The notes under the pieces: generated by a model
Seen by the model: the letters and a program-made list of their open reading frames with translations, nothing else
Told to the model about the DNA's origin: nothing
Databases searched by the model: none
Part shown: in pieces, positions 1-7,865 of the stretch
Position numbering within the stretch: position 1 is the first letter of the stretch
Layout: each line of letters begins with the position of its first letter
Made by a program: the position numbers and the translations under genes
NCBI GenBank assembly: GCA_946611025.1
Contig: CAMOCR010000015.1
Coordinates: forward strand, 1 to 12,706
Length of the DNA: 12,706 nt
Reading direction: 5' to 3'
Origin: an uncultured Alphaproteobacteria bacterium
GTDB lineage: Bacteria > Pseudomonadota > Alphaproteobacteria > Rs-D84

Positions 1-38
1 TTCTTGCATAATATTTTTTTTGTTGCTAAAATCACAGC

Positions 39-839
39 ATGGCAAGCAAGAAAAGTTTTTTTCGCCGCGCATGGAAATGGTTCTGGGATTTGGTGCTGGG
101 CATCGGTATTTTGCAATGGTTTATTGCAATTATTATTGCCATGCCAATCTGGTTCGTTTATTTAACCAGCCGAATTAAAATCACAAACTATGAAACATTT
201 AAAAAATATCGCCGCCGGCCTGCAATATTCGTTTTTTGGCATGGTCGCAGTATGATGTTATCACCCATAATTGCCGTGGGGCGCATGCGTGCATATGCAA
301 TTGCCAGTCAACATCACGATGGTCGCATAATGGCAAAAGTTCAACGGTTGTTTGGTCTGCGCCCGTTATATGGTTCAACAACGCATGGTGGAATGTCGGT
401 GTTGCGTGGGGGGCTGCGTGTGTTGGGTGGTGGGCGGTATTCATTATGTATTTCGCCCGATGGTCCGGGGGGACCGTCACTGCGTATCCAAGACGGGACA
501 ATGTATTTTTCAAAAATGACAGGGGCGCCGATTATACCGGTTTGCTATTCGGCATCGCGTGCCAAGTTTGTTAATCGTTGGGATCGGTATATGATTGCAA
601 AACCGTTTTCGCGTATAAATTGTGTTGTTGGGGCGCCGGTTGTTGTGCCGCGGCGCGCAACAGATGACGAAGTGCAAAAAATAAAAAATGATTTAGAAAA
701 ATATATGGTTGAAACGGTTCATAAAATGGATGCGGAATTTAATCATATGGTCGTTGAACAAGATTTAAAGGCCAGAAAATTTAAAAATATGTTGCGTGAA
801 CAACGCGCCGCGGCGCGTAATATCAAGTGGGGAAAATAA
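39..839 (+). CDS. DUF374 lysophospholipid acyltransferase-like protein
   Basis: Predicted inner-membrane acyltransferase of the DUF374 (LPLAT-like) family, 266 residues. A hydrophobic segment at about residues 15-42 should anchor it, with the catalytic domain in the cytoplasm. Visible family blocks are WHGR (67-70), a SQHHDG block (90-95), the GSTTHGG region (112-118) and a PDGPGGP loop (140-146), where many relatives have PDGPRGP. The C-terminus (about 205-265) is charged and helical. The acyl donor and acceptor cannot be read from the sequence; the lipid A neighbours suggest an envelope lipid substrate. An in-frame TAA at 27-29 leaves ATG 39 as the only reasonable start, although no good Shine-Dalgarno precedes it. 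A CATAAT at 7-12 could be a -10 element, but its -35 would lie at or beyond the window edge. The family is secure; the function is inferred. Confidence 0.85.
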   Translation: MASKKSFFRRAWKWFWDLVLGIGILQWFIAIIIAMPIWFVYLTSRIKITNYETFKKYRRRPAIFVFWHGRSMMLSPIIAVGRMRAYAIASQHHDGRIMAKVQRLFGLRPLYGSTTHGGMSVLRGGLRVLGGGRYSLCISPDGPGGPSLRIQDGTMYFSKMTGAPIIPVCYSASRAKFVNRWDRYMIAKPFSRINCVVGAPVVVPRRATDDEVQKIKNDLEKYMVETVHKMDAEFNHMVVEQDLKARKFKNMLREQRAAARNIKWGK

Positions 840-840
840 A

Positions 841-1746
841 ATGAAAACACCATATTGGTTTATACATAAAACATTGATGTCTTTTATTTTATGGCCGATA
901 TCGGTGTTGTATTATTGGATTTCGCGCATGGTATTTAATGTGCGTAAAATGCGTGGATATGAATCGCGGCGACCGGTTATCTGTGTTGGAAACATTTTGG
1001 CGGGCGGCGTTGGCAAGACACCGATTGTGCGTACAATTGCAACATTTTTAGATGCACCGGTTGTTATGCGTGGGTATAAGGGAAAAAAAAACACAAACAA
1101 TATTGGTGACGAAGCGTCAATGTTATCGCGGGCGGGGCTGATTGTGCATACGGGCGATCGTAAAAGTAATGTTATGTTGCTGGACAAACAAAAAAATCAA
1201 AAAACACCAATTGTTATGGATGATGGTCTGCAAAATCCAACGGTTAAAAAAAATATATCGTTGATTGTGTTTGATGAATCAATTGGATATGGAAATGGGT
1301 TTTTGTTGCCGGCGGGACCATTGCGTGAACCAAAAACACATGCGGCAAATGCCGATGCAATTATTATTATTAAATCAAAAACACCGCGTAAAAACTTTAC
1401 AATTCCGGCTGGTGTACCGGTGTTCTATGCGACAAATCAAACAATTTCACCATATGATGAAAATGAAAAAATTGTTGCGTTCGCGGGTATTGGTTATCCA
1501 AAAAAATTCTTTAAATGTTTAACAAATGTTGTTGCAACGCGCGCGTTTGGCGACCACTATCAATACACTGCCGATGATATTAAAAAATTACAAGAATTGG
1601 CGGCGCGACATGGCGCAAAACTGGTGACAACGGAAAAAGATTGGGTAAGATTGCCGGAAAATGTGCGTGATGAAATAAAATATGCGCGTCTGGATACGGT
1701 TATTGAAAATGATTTCTGGGATTGGTTAAAGGAGAAAATTAAATGA
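841..1746 (+). CDS. lpxK: Tetraacyldisaccharide 4'-kinase LpxK
   Basis: Transfers the gamma-phosphate of ATP to the 4' position of tetraacyldisaccharide-1-phosphate, giving lipid IVA, at the cytoplasmic face of the inner membrane. The protein has 301 residues, slightly short for the family. It shows an N-terminal hydrophobic helix (about 10-32), a P-loop GNILAGGVGKT (50-60), GDEASML (89-95), the DDGLQ motif (127-131), AGPLREP (158-164), a GIGYPKKFF-type segment (216-224), GDHY (237-240) and TTEKD (263-267), all in the LpxK order. An upstream ATG at 796 is in frame but lies inside the acyltransferase gene. ATG 841 has GTGGGGA eight bases ahead and starts one base after the upstream stop, so it is preferred. 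The 3' end overlaps lpxC by four bases. In many Alphaproteobacteria waaA/kdtA lies between DUF374 and lpxK; here it does not. Confidence 0.95.
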   Translation: MKTPYWFIHKTLMSFILWPISVLYYWISRMVFNVRKMRGYESRRPVICVGNILAGGVGKTPIVRTIATFLDAPVVMRGYKGKKNTNNIGDEASMLSRAGLIVHTGDRKSNVMLLDKQKNQKTPIVMDDGLQNPTVKKNISLIVFDESIGYGNGFLLPAGPLREPKTHAANADAIIIIKSKTPRKNFTIPAGVPVFYATNQTISPYDENEKIVAFAGIGYPKKFFKCLTNVVATRAFGDHYQYTADDIKKLQELAARHGAKLVTTEKDWVRLPENVRDEIKYARLDTVIENDFWDWLKEKIK

Positions 1747-2702
1747 CGACCATACTAAAACCAATTCATATGGTGGGCAAGGGGATTCATTCTGGTTTGC
1801 CGGTTGAAATAGTAATTAAACCATCAAAAAAATCAGGTATATATTTCAAGCGCGTTGATATGCGCGGCACAAAACAAATGCCGGCAACATACGATAATGT
1901 TGGCGAATCAAAAATGCGCAACACAACAATTGGTGATATGGCGGGTGCGCATGTGCAAACGGTTGAACATTTAATGGCGGCATTGTTTATATCGGGTGTG
2001 GATAGTGTGGTTGTTGAAATAAACGGCCCAGAGACACCAATTATGGATGGCAGTGCGTTTATGTTTTTAACAGAAATAAATCGCGCGGGTGTTGGTGCCG
2101 GTAAAATGCGTAAAATAATTGTTAAAAAACCGGTTATTGCATATACGCAGGAAATTCGCCGCACGTTGCCAAAAATGTTTCGTTTGAAACTGTGGTTAAT
2201 GGATAAAATCGCGCATCGTAAAAGTGATGGTTTTGTAAAACTATCACCAAACGACGGGAAACATTTGAATATAACGGCAACACTGGTTTACCCAGAAAAA
2301 ATTATTGGTCGCCAGACATACACATATTCATATGATGGAACAAAAAAATCAAAAGATGTGTTTTTGAAACAAATTGCACGTGCGCGCACATTTGGAAAAT
2401 TTAGCGAATGGGAATATTTGAAAAAGCACGGTATGGGACGCGGCGCAGACGAAACAAATGTTATTGCATTAAACGGTGATGGCAGTGGCACATTAAATAA
2501 ACTGATATATCCAGACGAATTTGTGCGACATAAAATAATTGATGCGGTTGGGGATATGTTCACATCTGGGGGTGTGATATGTGGAAATCTGGAATCATAC
2601 AAGGGGTCGCATGCGCTAAATAACCTGGTTTTGAAAAAGTTGTTCAGTGATAAATCAAATTATGATATAGTTGATGTGAAAAGAAAATGGGGGAAATTAT
2701 GA
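1743..2702 (+). CDS. lpxC: UDP-3-O-acyl-N-acetylglucosamine deacetylase LpxC
   Basis: Zinc-dependent deacetylase that carries out the committed step of lipid A synthesis in the cytoplasm. The protein has 319 residues, a little longer than the usual ~300. Zinc and catalytic residues are visible: E75-H76 in VEHLMAAL (E. coli E78/H79), H263 and D267 in HKIIDAVGD (E. coli H238/D242), and H290 in KGSHALNN (E. coli H265). TPIMDGSA (98-105) and ARARTFG (212-218) are also typical. The gene begins by an ATGA overlap with lpxK, with AAGGAG eight bases upstream, so translation is probably coupled. Two oddities stand out: a basic insertion of roughly 20 residues at about 137-163 between the two domains, and GSH in place of the usual SGH before the ALNN motif. 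Linkage to lpxK is also unusual, since lpxC is commonly near ftsZ. Confidence 0.96.
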   Translation: MTTILKPIHMVGKGIHSGLPVEIVIKPSKKSGIYFKRVDMRGTKQMPATYDNVGESKMRNTTIGDMAGAHVQTVEHLMAALFISGVDSVVVEINGPETPIMDGSAFMFLTEINRAGVGAGKMRKIIVKKPVIAYTQEIRRTLPKMFRLKLWLMDKIAHRKSDGFVKLSPNDGKHLNITATLVYPEKIIGRQTYTYSYDGTKKSKDVFLKQIARARTFGKFSEWEYLKKHGMGRGADETNVIALNGDGSGTLNKLIYPDEFVRHKIIDAVGDMFTSGGVICGNLESYKGSHALNNLVLKKLFSDKSNYDIVDVKRKWGKL

Positions 2703-3115
2703 AAAAGTTATTTGCATTATTGTCGGTCATGTTGGTCGCGGCATGTGGTGGCATGATAAAAAATGAAAACGGCAGTGAATTTATAAAACAGTTAGATGCC
2801 GAACCAATCGGTTGCACATTTTTGTATAAACTAGAATCCGAAGTATCGGTCTACGATGCCGATGATGCCCGCAGATATCTGGAAAATCGTATCGCTGACC
2901 AGGCGCGTCCGGGTAATGCGTATTGGATTGTTTCCCAACGCACAAAACCAAACGAATGGGTAATATTTGGTCCAGAACGCGCATTTGTCTTGGTTGCAAA
3001 TGTTTATGATTGTCCACATTCAAACATGCGAACGGCACGTGATGGTGGGTCGGCGACGGTTTCGCCCGTCTATGATATGGGTGGATGTTCATCTATGTAT
3101 GGCGAATGTTATTAA
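2699..3115 (+). CDS. Small cysteine-containing lipoprotein, DUF4156-like
   Basis: Predicted lipoprotein of 138 residues. MKKLFALLSVMLVAAC is a classical lipoprotein signal with the lipobox VAAC, giving a mature N-terminal Cys16; Gly17-Gly18 follow, with no Asp at +2, so sorting to the outer membrane is expected. The mature part has four further cysteines (39, 105, 130, 137), which could form disulfides in the periplasm, and ends in a Gly/Ser/Cys/Tyr-rich tail. The pattern of an early GCTFL followed by a dibasic Ala/Arg helix and a NAYWIV strand resembles small DUF4156/RcsF-like lipoproteins, but I make that link only tentatively. The start overlaps the lpxC stop (ATGA), with GGGGGA five bases upstream; an ATG at 2687 is in frame but would disturb the signal peptide. 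It is the last gene of the lipid A operon and is followed by a terminator. Confidence 0.8.
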   Translation: MKKLFALLSVMLVAACGGMIKNENGSEFIKQLDAEPIGCTFLYKLESEVSVYDADDARRYLENRIADQARPGNAYWIVSQRTKPNEWVIFGPERAFVLVANVYDCPHSNMRTARDGGSATVSPVYDMGGCSSMYGECY

Positions 3116-3122
3116 ATTTTAG

Positions 3123-3155
3123 TCCCGTCAATAAAAAATGACGGGATTTTTTATT
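3123..3155 (+). terminator. Rho-independent terminator of the lipid A operon
   Basis: A perfect 8-bp stem, TCCCGTCA (3123-3130) with TGACGGGA (3139-3146), closes an A-rich 8-base loop and is followed directly by six Ts (3147-3152). It starts eight bases after the lipoprotein stop codon and separates the lipid A operon from the pil promoter. There is no A-run on the upstream side, so it should work on the + strand only. Confidence 0.93.
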
Positions 3156-3161
3156 CTGTGT

Positions 3162-3191
3162 TTGCCAAGAGGTGTTTTTTTATGTTATAAT
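3162..3191 (+). promoter_or_regulatory. Sigma70-type promoter of the pil operon
   Basis: TTGCCA (3162-3167) and a perfect TATAAT (3186-3191) are separated by 18 bases. The transcript would start near 3198, giving a leader of only about 15 bases that just includes the ribosome binding site of pilO2. It sits immediately after the terminator of the preceding operon, so pil transcription looks independent. Confidence 0.75.
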
Positions 3192-3198
3192 TAACACC

Positions 3199-3209
3199 AA
3201 GGTAGAGAG
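3199..3209 (+). promoter_or_regulatory. Ribosome binding site supporting a TTG start
   Basis: AAGG at 3199-3202 followed by TAGAGAG lies 3-10 bases ahead of TTG 3213. No in-frame ATG exists before the conserved KYAVGLFWQ segment, so this purine-rich stretch is what decides the TTG start of pilO2. Confidence 0.55.
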
Positions 3210-3212
3210 AAA

Positions 3213-4481
3213 TTGGCAAATAATACAATATTAATTCACAGGAAAAAGTATGCTGTGGGGTTGTTTTGGCAACCGGTGGCATCTGGGGTTGGCGGGCGCG
3301 CGGGCGCACGTCGTTTGTCGCATTCAATTGACGGGCGATATGGGTTATTTGTTGAATACAATCAAATGATTGGTTTGGCGGCACGCCGGTCGGGTTATCG
3401 TGCCGGTATGCCGGTTGCGGCGGCAGAAATTGTTGATGCAATGACGGAATATTCGTCATTTTTAACGGCTTTTGTCATTGCTGGTGGTTTTTATATTGTT
3501 GCGGTTCGTAATGGAATTATTTTAAAAGATAATTTTTATGATTCTGAAAATGTCGCACGAACCGAATATGCCGAATTGGCACAAATGCCCGATTGGGGCG
3601 CGTTTATTGCACCAGAATCATGGGGTGTTCCGCGTTCAATTGAACGCAGTATTGATGATGTTATAAATGGACACGCACATACGGCGCTGCGTTCGATTCA
3701 TTTGACGGGTTCGGTGATTGTTTCGTTATTGTTGATATTGTTGTTTATCGGTGGAATCGGGTTGATATTCCACGATTCATTATTGCGAACAATTTCGCCG
3801 CGTCCAGAAATGTCGCGTGTTGATGAAGAATTGGCGGCGGAATACAAACGCCAAATCGAAGAAAAAAATAAACAATTAGATGTGGAATATAACATTGAAA
3901 AAAAATTACCACCCGAACCAATTGTTATGCCATATGAAATATTACCAGATGTCGCCGCGCGCGCAGATGTGTGTTATCGCGCGATTGGGTTTTTAATGCA
4001 ATCAATTCCAGGTTGGGTGCCAGTTGCGGCAAAGTGTGGCGAAACACATGCAACGGCACAACTGCGCCGTACATTTGGGACATTGGGTGATTTTTATACG
4101 GTTGCGACTGATTTAATGCCGGGTGCATATGTCCAAGAAAATTCCGAAAATTTAATATCTGTACGCGTTAAATTACCGGATGTTGATGTTATATCCAGTC
4201 AAGATGAACGCGATGCGGACACAATTATTCGTGATGTGACAACACTGTTCCAGGGGATGAATATGGATGCCGATATTCATTCGGTCACAGATACGGTGAC
4301 AAATGGTGTTGATACGGCGTATTTTGATATCGTTGAAATTTCCGCATCTTCAAAAATGGTGCCGATGCAGTTTATGAAACTGTTCGATAATTTCGGCGGT
4401 GTTTATTTGACGGCGTGTGATTGGAATTATTCCAACCGCACATGGAACTATGAGGTGATAATCTATGCTAAGACAAATTAA
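3213..4481 (+). CDS. pilO2: Type IVB pilus assembly protein PilO2 (PAP_PilO family)
   Basis: Inner-membrane component of a type IVB (R64 thin-pilus-like) assembly machine, 422 residues. The N-terminal cytoplasmic domain carries the family hallmark KYAVGLFWQP (12-21), followed by GYRAGMPVAA (61-70), FYIVAVRNGIIL (93-104) and FIAPESWGVP (131-140). One strong transmembrane helix lies at about 164-187, then a charged coiled-coil stretch (about 202-230) and a periplasmic C-terminal domain with ferredoxin-like repeats expected for PilO proteins. In the R64 system PilO, PilP and PilN link the secretin to the motor platform. Translation starts at TTG: codons upstream do not give an ATG, and starting later (GTG 3255) would cut into the conserved N-terminal block. 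The gene overlaps pilP by 17 bases. Confidence 0.85.
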   Translation: MANNTILIHRKKYAVGLFWQPVASGVGGRAGARRLSHSIDGRYGLFVEYNQMIGLAARRSGYRAGMPVAAAEIVDAMTEYSSFLTAFVIAGGFYIVAVRNGIILKDNFYDSENVARTEYAELAQMPDWGAFIAPESWGVPRSIERSIDDVINGHAHTALRSIHLTGSVIVSLLLILLFIGGIGLIFHDSLLRTISPRPEMSRVDEELAAEYKRQIEEKNKQLDVEYNIEKKLPPEPIVMPYEILPDVAARADVCYRAIGFLMQSIPGWVPVAAKCGETHATAQLRRTFGTLGDFYTVATDLMPGAYVQENSENLISVRVKLPDVDVISSQDERDADTIIRDVTTLFQGMNMDADIHSVTDTVTNGVDTAYFDIVEISASSKMVPMQFMKLFDNFGGVYLTACDWNYSNRTWNYEVIIYAKTN

Positions 4482-5136
4482 AAAAATTATGTTTTCTGTG
4501 TTGGTGTGTGGTTTTATGGCAACGGGTGTGTCATATGCTGCAACCGATGAGTTATTGGTTGATGTCGACATGGAAGATGTATCGGCAGATGCGGTTGCAT
4601 CTTATGATATCGAAGGCAGTGTTTTCCAACAAATAACCGATTTGGAACAAGAAAAAGTCTTGATGCAGTTGGAAAAAGAACGCGCACAATTAGATTTAGA
4701 TTTAGACAGATTGGCAGCAGAAAAAATAAAACTGCATATGGAAATTGATGCCTTGTCGGGTCGTGCCGATGAACAACAACAAGAATTTGAAAACAAAATG
4801 GCAAAGTTAGAGGCAGAAACCGCGCGTCTGGAACGCGAAAAAGCAGAATTAGAAGCCGAACCGGTTGAAAAACCAACAACAGCACCAAAAGCCAAGGTTC
4901 AAGAAGAACAGGAAGAATCCCCCATTTCAAAAAAATATAAATTGGTAAATGTTATTGGTGCAGGTTCACAATTGCAGGCAACAATCGCAGATTTAGCAAC
5001 CGGACAAAACAAACGGTTAACAGTTGGTCGTGTTTTGGATGGATATACGGTTAAATCAATATCACTGGACGAAGGGGTTGTTTTAATTCGTGGTGGCGAA
5101 AAACAGGTATTGGGTATAAGTGGTAATGCGAAATAA
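4465..5136 (+). CDS. pilP: Type IVB pilus biogenesis protein PilP
   Basis: Predicted periplasmic partner of PilO2, 223 residues. It has a Sec signal (residues 1-25, MLRQIKKIMF start, probable cut after VSYA), an acidic segment, a long Glu/Lys/Leu coiled coil (about 53-131), a Pro/Glu linker (about 132-153), and a small beta domain (about 157-218) with the PilP pattern of QLQATIADLATG, LTVGRVLDGYTVKSIS and GVVLIRGGE. The C-terminal domain is like that of pilotin or secretin-docking proteins that read out 'value - GD/G - gate - L/RGG'. The start ATG 4465 lies inside the pilO2 end and has GAGGTGAT six to seven bases upstream. Compared with R64 PilP the coiled coil is expanded, which could span a wider periplasm. 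The assignment rests on domain layout and gene order. Confidence 0.8.
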   Translation: MLRQIKKIMFSVLVCGFMATGVSYAATDELLVDVDMEDVSADAVASYDIEGSVFQQITDLEQEKVLMQLEKERAQLDLDLDRLAAEKIKLHMEIDALSGRADEQQQEFENKMAKLEAETARLEREKAELEAEPVEKPTTAPKAKVQEEQEESPISKKYKLVNVIGAGSQLQATIADLATGQNKRLTVGRVLDGYTVKSISLDEGVVLIRGGEKQVLGISGNAK

Positions 5137-5149
5137 TATGTGAATAAAA

Positions 5150-6793
5150 ATGAAAACCAAAGAAACCGATATTTTGTATGATAATGTTAGCACACCAGAT
5201 GGGAAACCATCAATTCCGGTGGGTTTGGAAAATGCGGAAAACCGCGATATTATTGAATACCTGTTTTCAAATGGTAATCGATTGTTGACGGCAACCGGTG
5301 CGCCAATGGCACTAACGCATGATATGCAGAGTTTGATTGCATATTTTTCTGGTGGGGAAATTATCATTTCACGAACACATCGCTATGATGGGCGTGTGTT
5401 GGCTTTTATCGATTTATTAAAACGTCGTTCACATGTTGTGCGTGAACCATTTTATTCAGATTTAGGTTTGGTATCTGGAATATATAAAACGTACGAAGGT
5501 CGCATTGGTGGTGGTGTACGCAATGCGCGCGATTTTGATAACCAGATGCAGAAAGATTTTGTCGATATTATTGCCAAGGCGGCGGCACAAAAGGTGTCTG
5601 ATGTTCATATCGAAGTTGCTGACCAAACCACAATTTATTTCCGTATTGATGGCAGTATGCAGCCCGTCTTGGAATATAACGCGGCATGGGGTGAATCGTT
5701 TGTTCGTGCGGCATTTGCATCGGCAGATATGTCAAATGCAAACTATGCACAAAACGAATACCAATCGGCACAAAAAGATGGTCGTACACCGTTGCGTGGA
5801 ACCAAGGATTTATATTTACCGGCGGGTATTTTAAGTATTCGTATGCAATTTAACCCGATTGCATTTGGGTCGCGTTATGTGGTTATGCGATTGTTATACG
5901 ATAACCCAACCGAAGGGATAAAAACCGAACAAGAATTTGGACCATATGAGCAACGTTTGTTGATGCGTATGCGTTCATTTCCAACGGGTTTGGTAATTGT
6001 TGCCGGTCCAACCAGTTCTGGTAAATCAACGACATTGGTTCGTAATATGTCAATGATGTTAAAAGAACGCAATTATGAAATAAACATGATTACGGTGGAA
6101 AACCCGGTTGAACAAAAGATTTTTGGCGCACATCAAATGCCAGTCACAAACGCCATGAACGAAGAACAACGTGACGAGGCATATACCGAAGCATTGGCGG
6201 CGGCATTACGCAGTGACCCCGATACATTGATGGTTGGTGAAATTCGTACATTGGCGGCGGCGCAATTGACGGTGCGTGGTGCGTTGTCGGGTCATAATGT
6301 TTGGACAACATTACACGCAAATTCTGCAATGGCGGCGTTGACTCGTTTGCTGGATATGGGTATAGAACCGTTTAAATTAAAAGAAGAAACGCTGATGCGT
6401 GGGTTGGTATCAATGCGTTTATTCAAAAAGGTTTGTCCGCATTGTCATGAACGTTTGGCAGACCACCCAGAAAATCCGGCATATAACCGTGTTTTAGATG
6501 CGTTCGGTGAAATTGGTTTGAACCAGGTATTTATTCGTGGCGCGGGTTGTGATTTATGCAAGGGAACCGGTACATTGGGGCGTATCAAGGCGGGCGAAAT
6601 TATTATCACCAACAGTGAATTTTTATCGTTGGCATTGGCGGGTAAAACCGATGATGCGGTGCGTTATTGGTTGGAAGAAATGGACGGGCGCACACTGAAA
6701 GAGGCGGCAACAGAATTGATGTTGTCGGGTATCATCGGTGTTGATGAATTAGAACGTTGGGTCGGTTTGTTGGACAGACCGGGGGTGTATTGA
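5150..6793 (+). CDS. pilQ: Type IVB pilus assembly ATPase (R64 PilQ-type, GspE/PilB superfamily)
   Basis: Cytoplasmic hexameric ATPase that powers pilin assembly, 547 residues. The N-terminal 130 residues are variable, followed by an N2-type domain with SDVHIE (150-155) and FRIDGSM (164-170). The core has Walker A GPTSSGKST (286-294), an Asp-box ENPVEQ (317-322), Walker B in DPDTLMVGEIR (356-366), and a His-box TLHANSA (387-393). A zinc-binding tetracysteine is intact: C429/C432 and C467/C470. The name follows plasmid R64, where PilQ is the ATPase; it must not be confused with the type IVa secretin also called PilQ. It lies 13 bases after pilP with only a weak Shine-Dalgarno, and directly before pilR. 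A type II secretion GspE is the alternative, but the PilO2/PilP neighbours argue against it. Confidence 0.9.
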   Translation: MKTKETDILYDNVSTPDGKPSIPVGLENAENRDIIEYLFSNGNRLLTATGAPMALTHDMQSLIAYFSGGEIIISRTHRYDGRVLAFIDLLKRRSHVVREPFYSDLGLVSGIYKTYEGRIGGGVRNARDFDNQMQKDFVDIIAKAAAQKVSDVHIEVADQTTIYFRIDGSMQPVLEYNAAWGESFVRAAFASADMSNANYAQNEYQSAQKDGRTPLRGTKDLYLPAGILSIRMQFNPIAFGSRYVVMRLLYDNPTEGIKTEQEFGPYEQRLLMRMRSFPTGLVIVAGPTSSGKSTTLVRNMSMMLKERNYEINMITVENPVEQKIFGAHQMPVTNAMNEEQRDEAYTEALAAALRSDPDTLMVGEIRTLAAAQLTVRGALSGHNVWTTLHANSAMAALTRLLDMGIEPFKLKEETLMRGLVSMRLFKKVCPHCHERLADHPENPAYNRVLDAFGEIGLNQVFIRGAGCDLCKGTGTLGRIKAGEIIITNSEFLSLALAGKTDDAVRYWLEEMDGRTLKEAATELMLSGIIGVDELERWVGLLDRPGVY

Positions 6794-6794
6794 T

Positions 6795-7865
6795 ATGAAT
6801 CGCCTGGATTTATGGTATGCACGTCTTGTTTTCCGTTTAAGCACTGAAAAGCGCATGGCGACAATCCGTAAATTGGCATCGCTGTTGCGTAATGATTTTA
6901 CATTAATGGATGCGTTAAGTCGTTTGGAAATGATTGAATCAAACGGTGGGCGAAAACCAAACGAACCATTTGCAATTGTTATGCGTGTTTGGCAGCAAAA
7001 TTTGGAACGTGGGATGAGTTTTTCTGACACAACGCGTGGTTGGTTGCCAGACGAAGAAACATTACTGGTGACAAGCGGAAATATATCTAATTTGGTTGTT
7101 GCGCTGGAAAACACAACACGCGTGGTGGAAAGTGCCGGTCGTATTCGCCGTGCGGTGCGTAATGCCGTTGCATATCCATTATTTTTGTTGGCATTAACAT
7201 TTGCGATTGTTGTTATGGTGGGAATATATCTGGTGCCACCATTGGTCGAAGTTGCGGGTAATGACATTATTTGGCGTGGCACGGCACGCGGTTTGATTGT
7301 GTTGTCCGATTTTATGGTGGCAAATTGGTATTGGTTTGTGTTTGGCTTTATTGCATTGATTATATTTATTGGTATTTCGTTGCCAAATTGGTCTGGTCGC
7401 CTGCGTACAGCATTTGATAAATTGCCACCATGGAATATTTATAAAATTCATATTTCTGTTGGTTGGTTAATGTCGTTATCATCAATGATTGCTGCGGGAA
7501 TTACAATGCCTGATGCAATGCGTATGTTAGCTGATAATTCGAACAGGTATTTACGCAATATTATCGAAGAAACACTGCAATTTATCGCAAATGGCAGTAA
7601 TTTAGGTGTTGCATTGTCGCAAACTGGGCGCGATTTTCCAAATCACGAAATTGTTGGTGATTTGATGATATACGCAGATATGGTTGATTTTGATAAAAAC
7701 TTGACATCAATTGCGAACGATTATTTAGACGAATCTGTGCGTAAAATGGAATCAATATCAAATGTTTTGAACAGTATTGGTATTTTAATGGTTTCTGCGA
7801 TTATTGCATGGGTGGTACTGGGAACATTCCAAATGCAAGACCAAATTACAGCAGTACTTAGTTAA
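6795..7865 (+). CDS. pilR: Type IVB pilus inner-membrane platform protein (PilR, GspF/PilC superfamily)
   Basis: Polytopic inner-membrane platform on which the ATPase acts, 356 residues. It has two cytoplasmic GspF-type helical domains, about residues 20-120 (RKLASLLRNDFTLMDALSRL) and 222-320 (LMSLSSMIAAGITMPDAMRM), separated by hydrophobic helices at about 125-151 and 176-196 and followed by a last helix at about 323-345. These repeated 'start-of-domain' segments are the GspF signature. The gene begins one base after the ATPase stop, with GGGGGTG about seven bases before ATG 6795. In R64 the prepilin gene pilS comes next, but here the operon ends and a convergent gene follows. Confidence 0.88.
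   Translation: MNRLDLWYARLVFRLSTEKRMATIRKLASLLRNDFTLMDALSRLEMIESNGGRKPNEPFAIVMRVWQQNLERGMSFSDTTRGWLPDEETLLVTSGNISNLVVALENTTRVVESAGRIRRAVRNAVAYPLFLLALTFAIVVMVGIYLVPPLVEVAGNDIIWRGTARGLIVLSDFMVANWYWFVFGFIALIIFIGISLPNWSGRLRTAFDKLPPWNIYKIHISVGWLMSLSSMIAAGITMPDAMRMLADNSNRYLRNIIEETLQFIANGSNLGVALSQTGRDFPNHEIVGDLMIYADMVDFDKNLTSIANDYLDESVRKMESISNVLNSIGILMVSAIIAWVVLGTFQMQDQITAVLS

Noticed and set aside
7..12. CATAAT as the -10 of the lipid A operon
   Set aside because: The match is imperfect and a -35 would fall at or outside the window edge, so it cannot be supported.
796..840. Longer LpxK beginning at ATG 796
   Set aside because: It would overlap the acyltransferase by 44 bases, adds 15 residues not matching the family, and has a poorer ribosome binding site than ATG 841.
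4514..4930. Minus-strand open frame of 138 codons opposite pilP
   Set aside because: Leu/Phe-rich translation is the expected complement of the Glu/Lys-rich pilP coiled coil.
5138..5143. ATGTGA start-stop between pilP and the ATPase gene
   Set aside because: A two-codon minimal frame could in principle modulate translation, but with no Shine-Dalgarno or context it is probably chance.
6749..7282. Minus-strand open frame of 177 codons opposite pilR
   Set aside because: It lies antisense to pilR and the end of the ATPase gene, whose motifs and membrane helices explain the sequence; no known domain is visible.
3213..7865. Type II secretion system reading of the ATPase and platform genes
   Set aside because: The GspE/GspF folds are shared, but the KYAVGLFWQ PilO2 protein and the PilP-like protein in R64 order point to a type IVB pilus.
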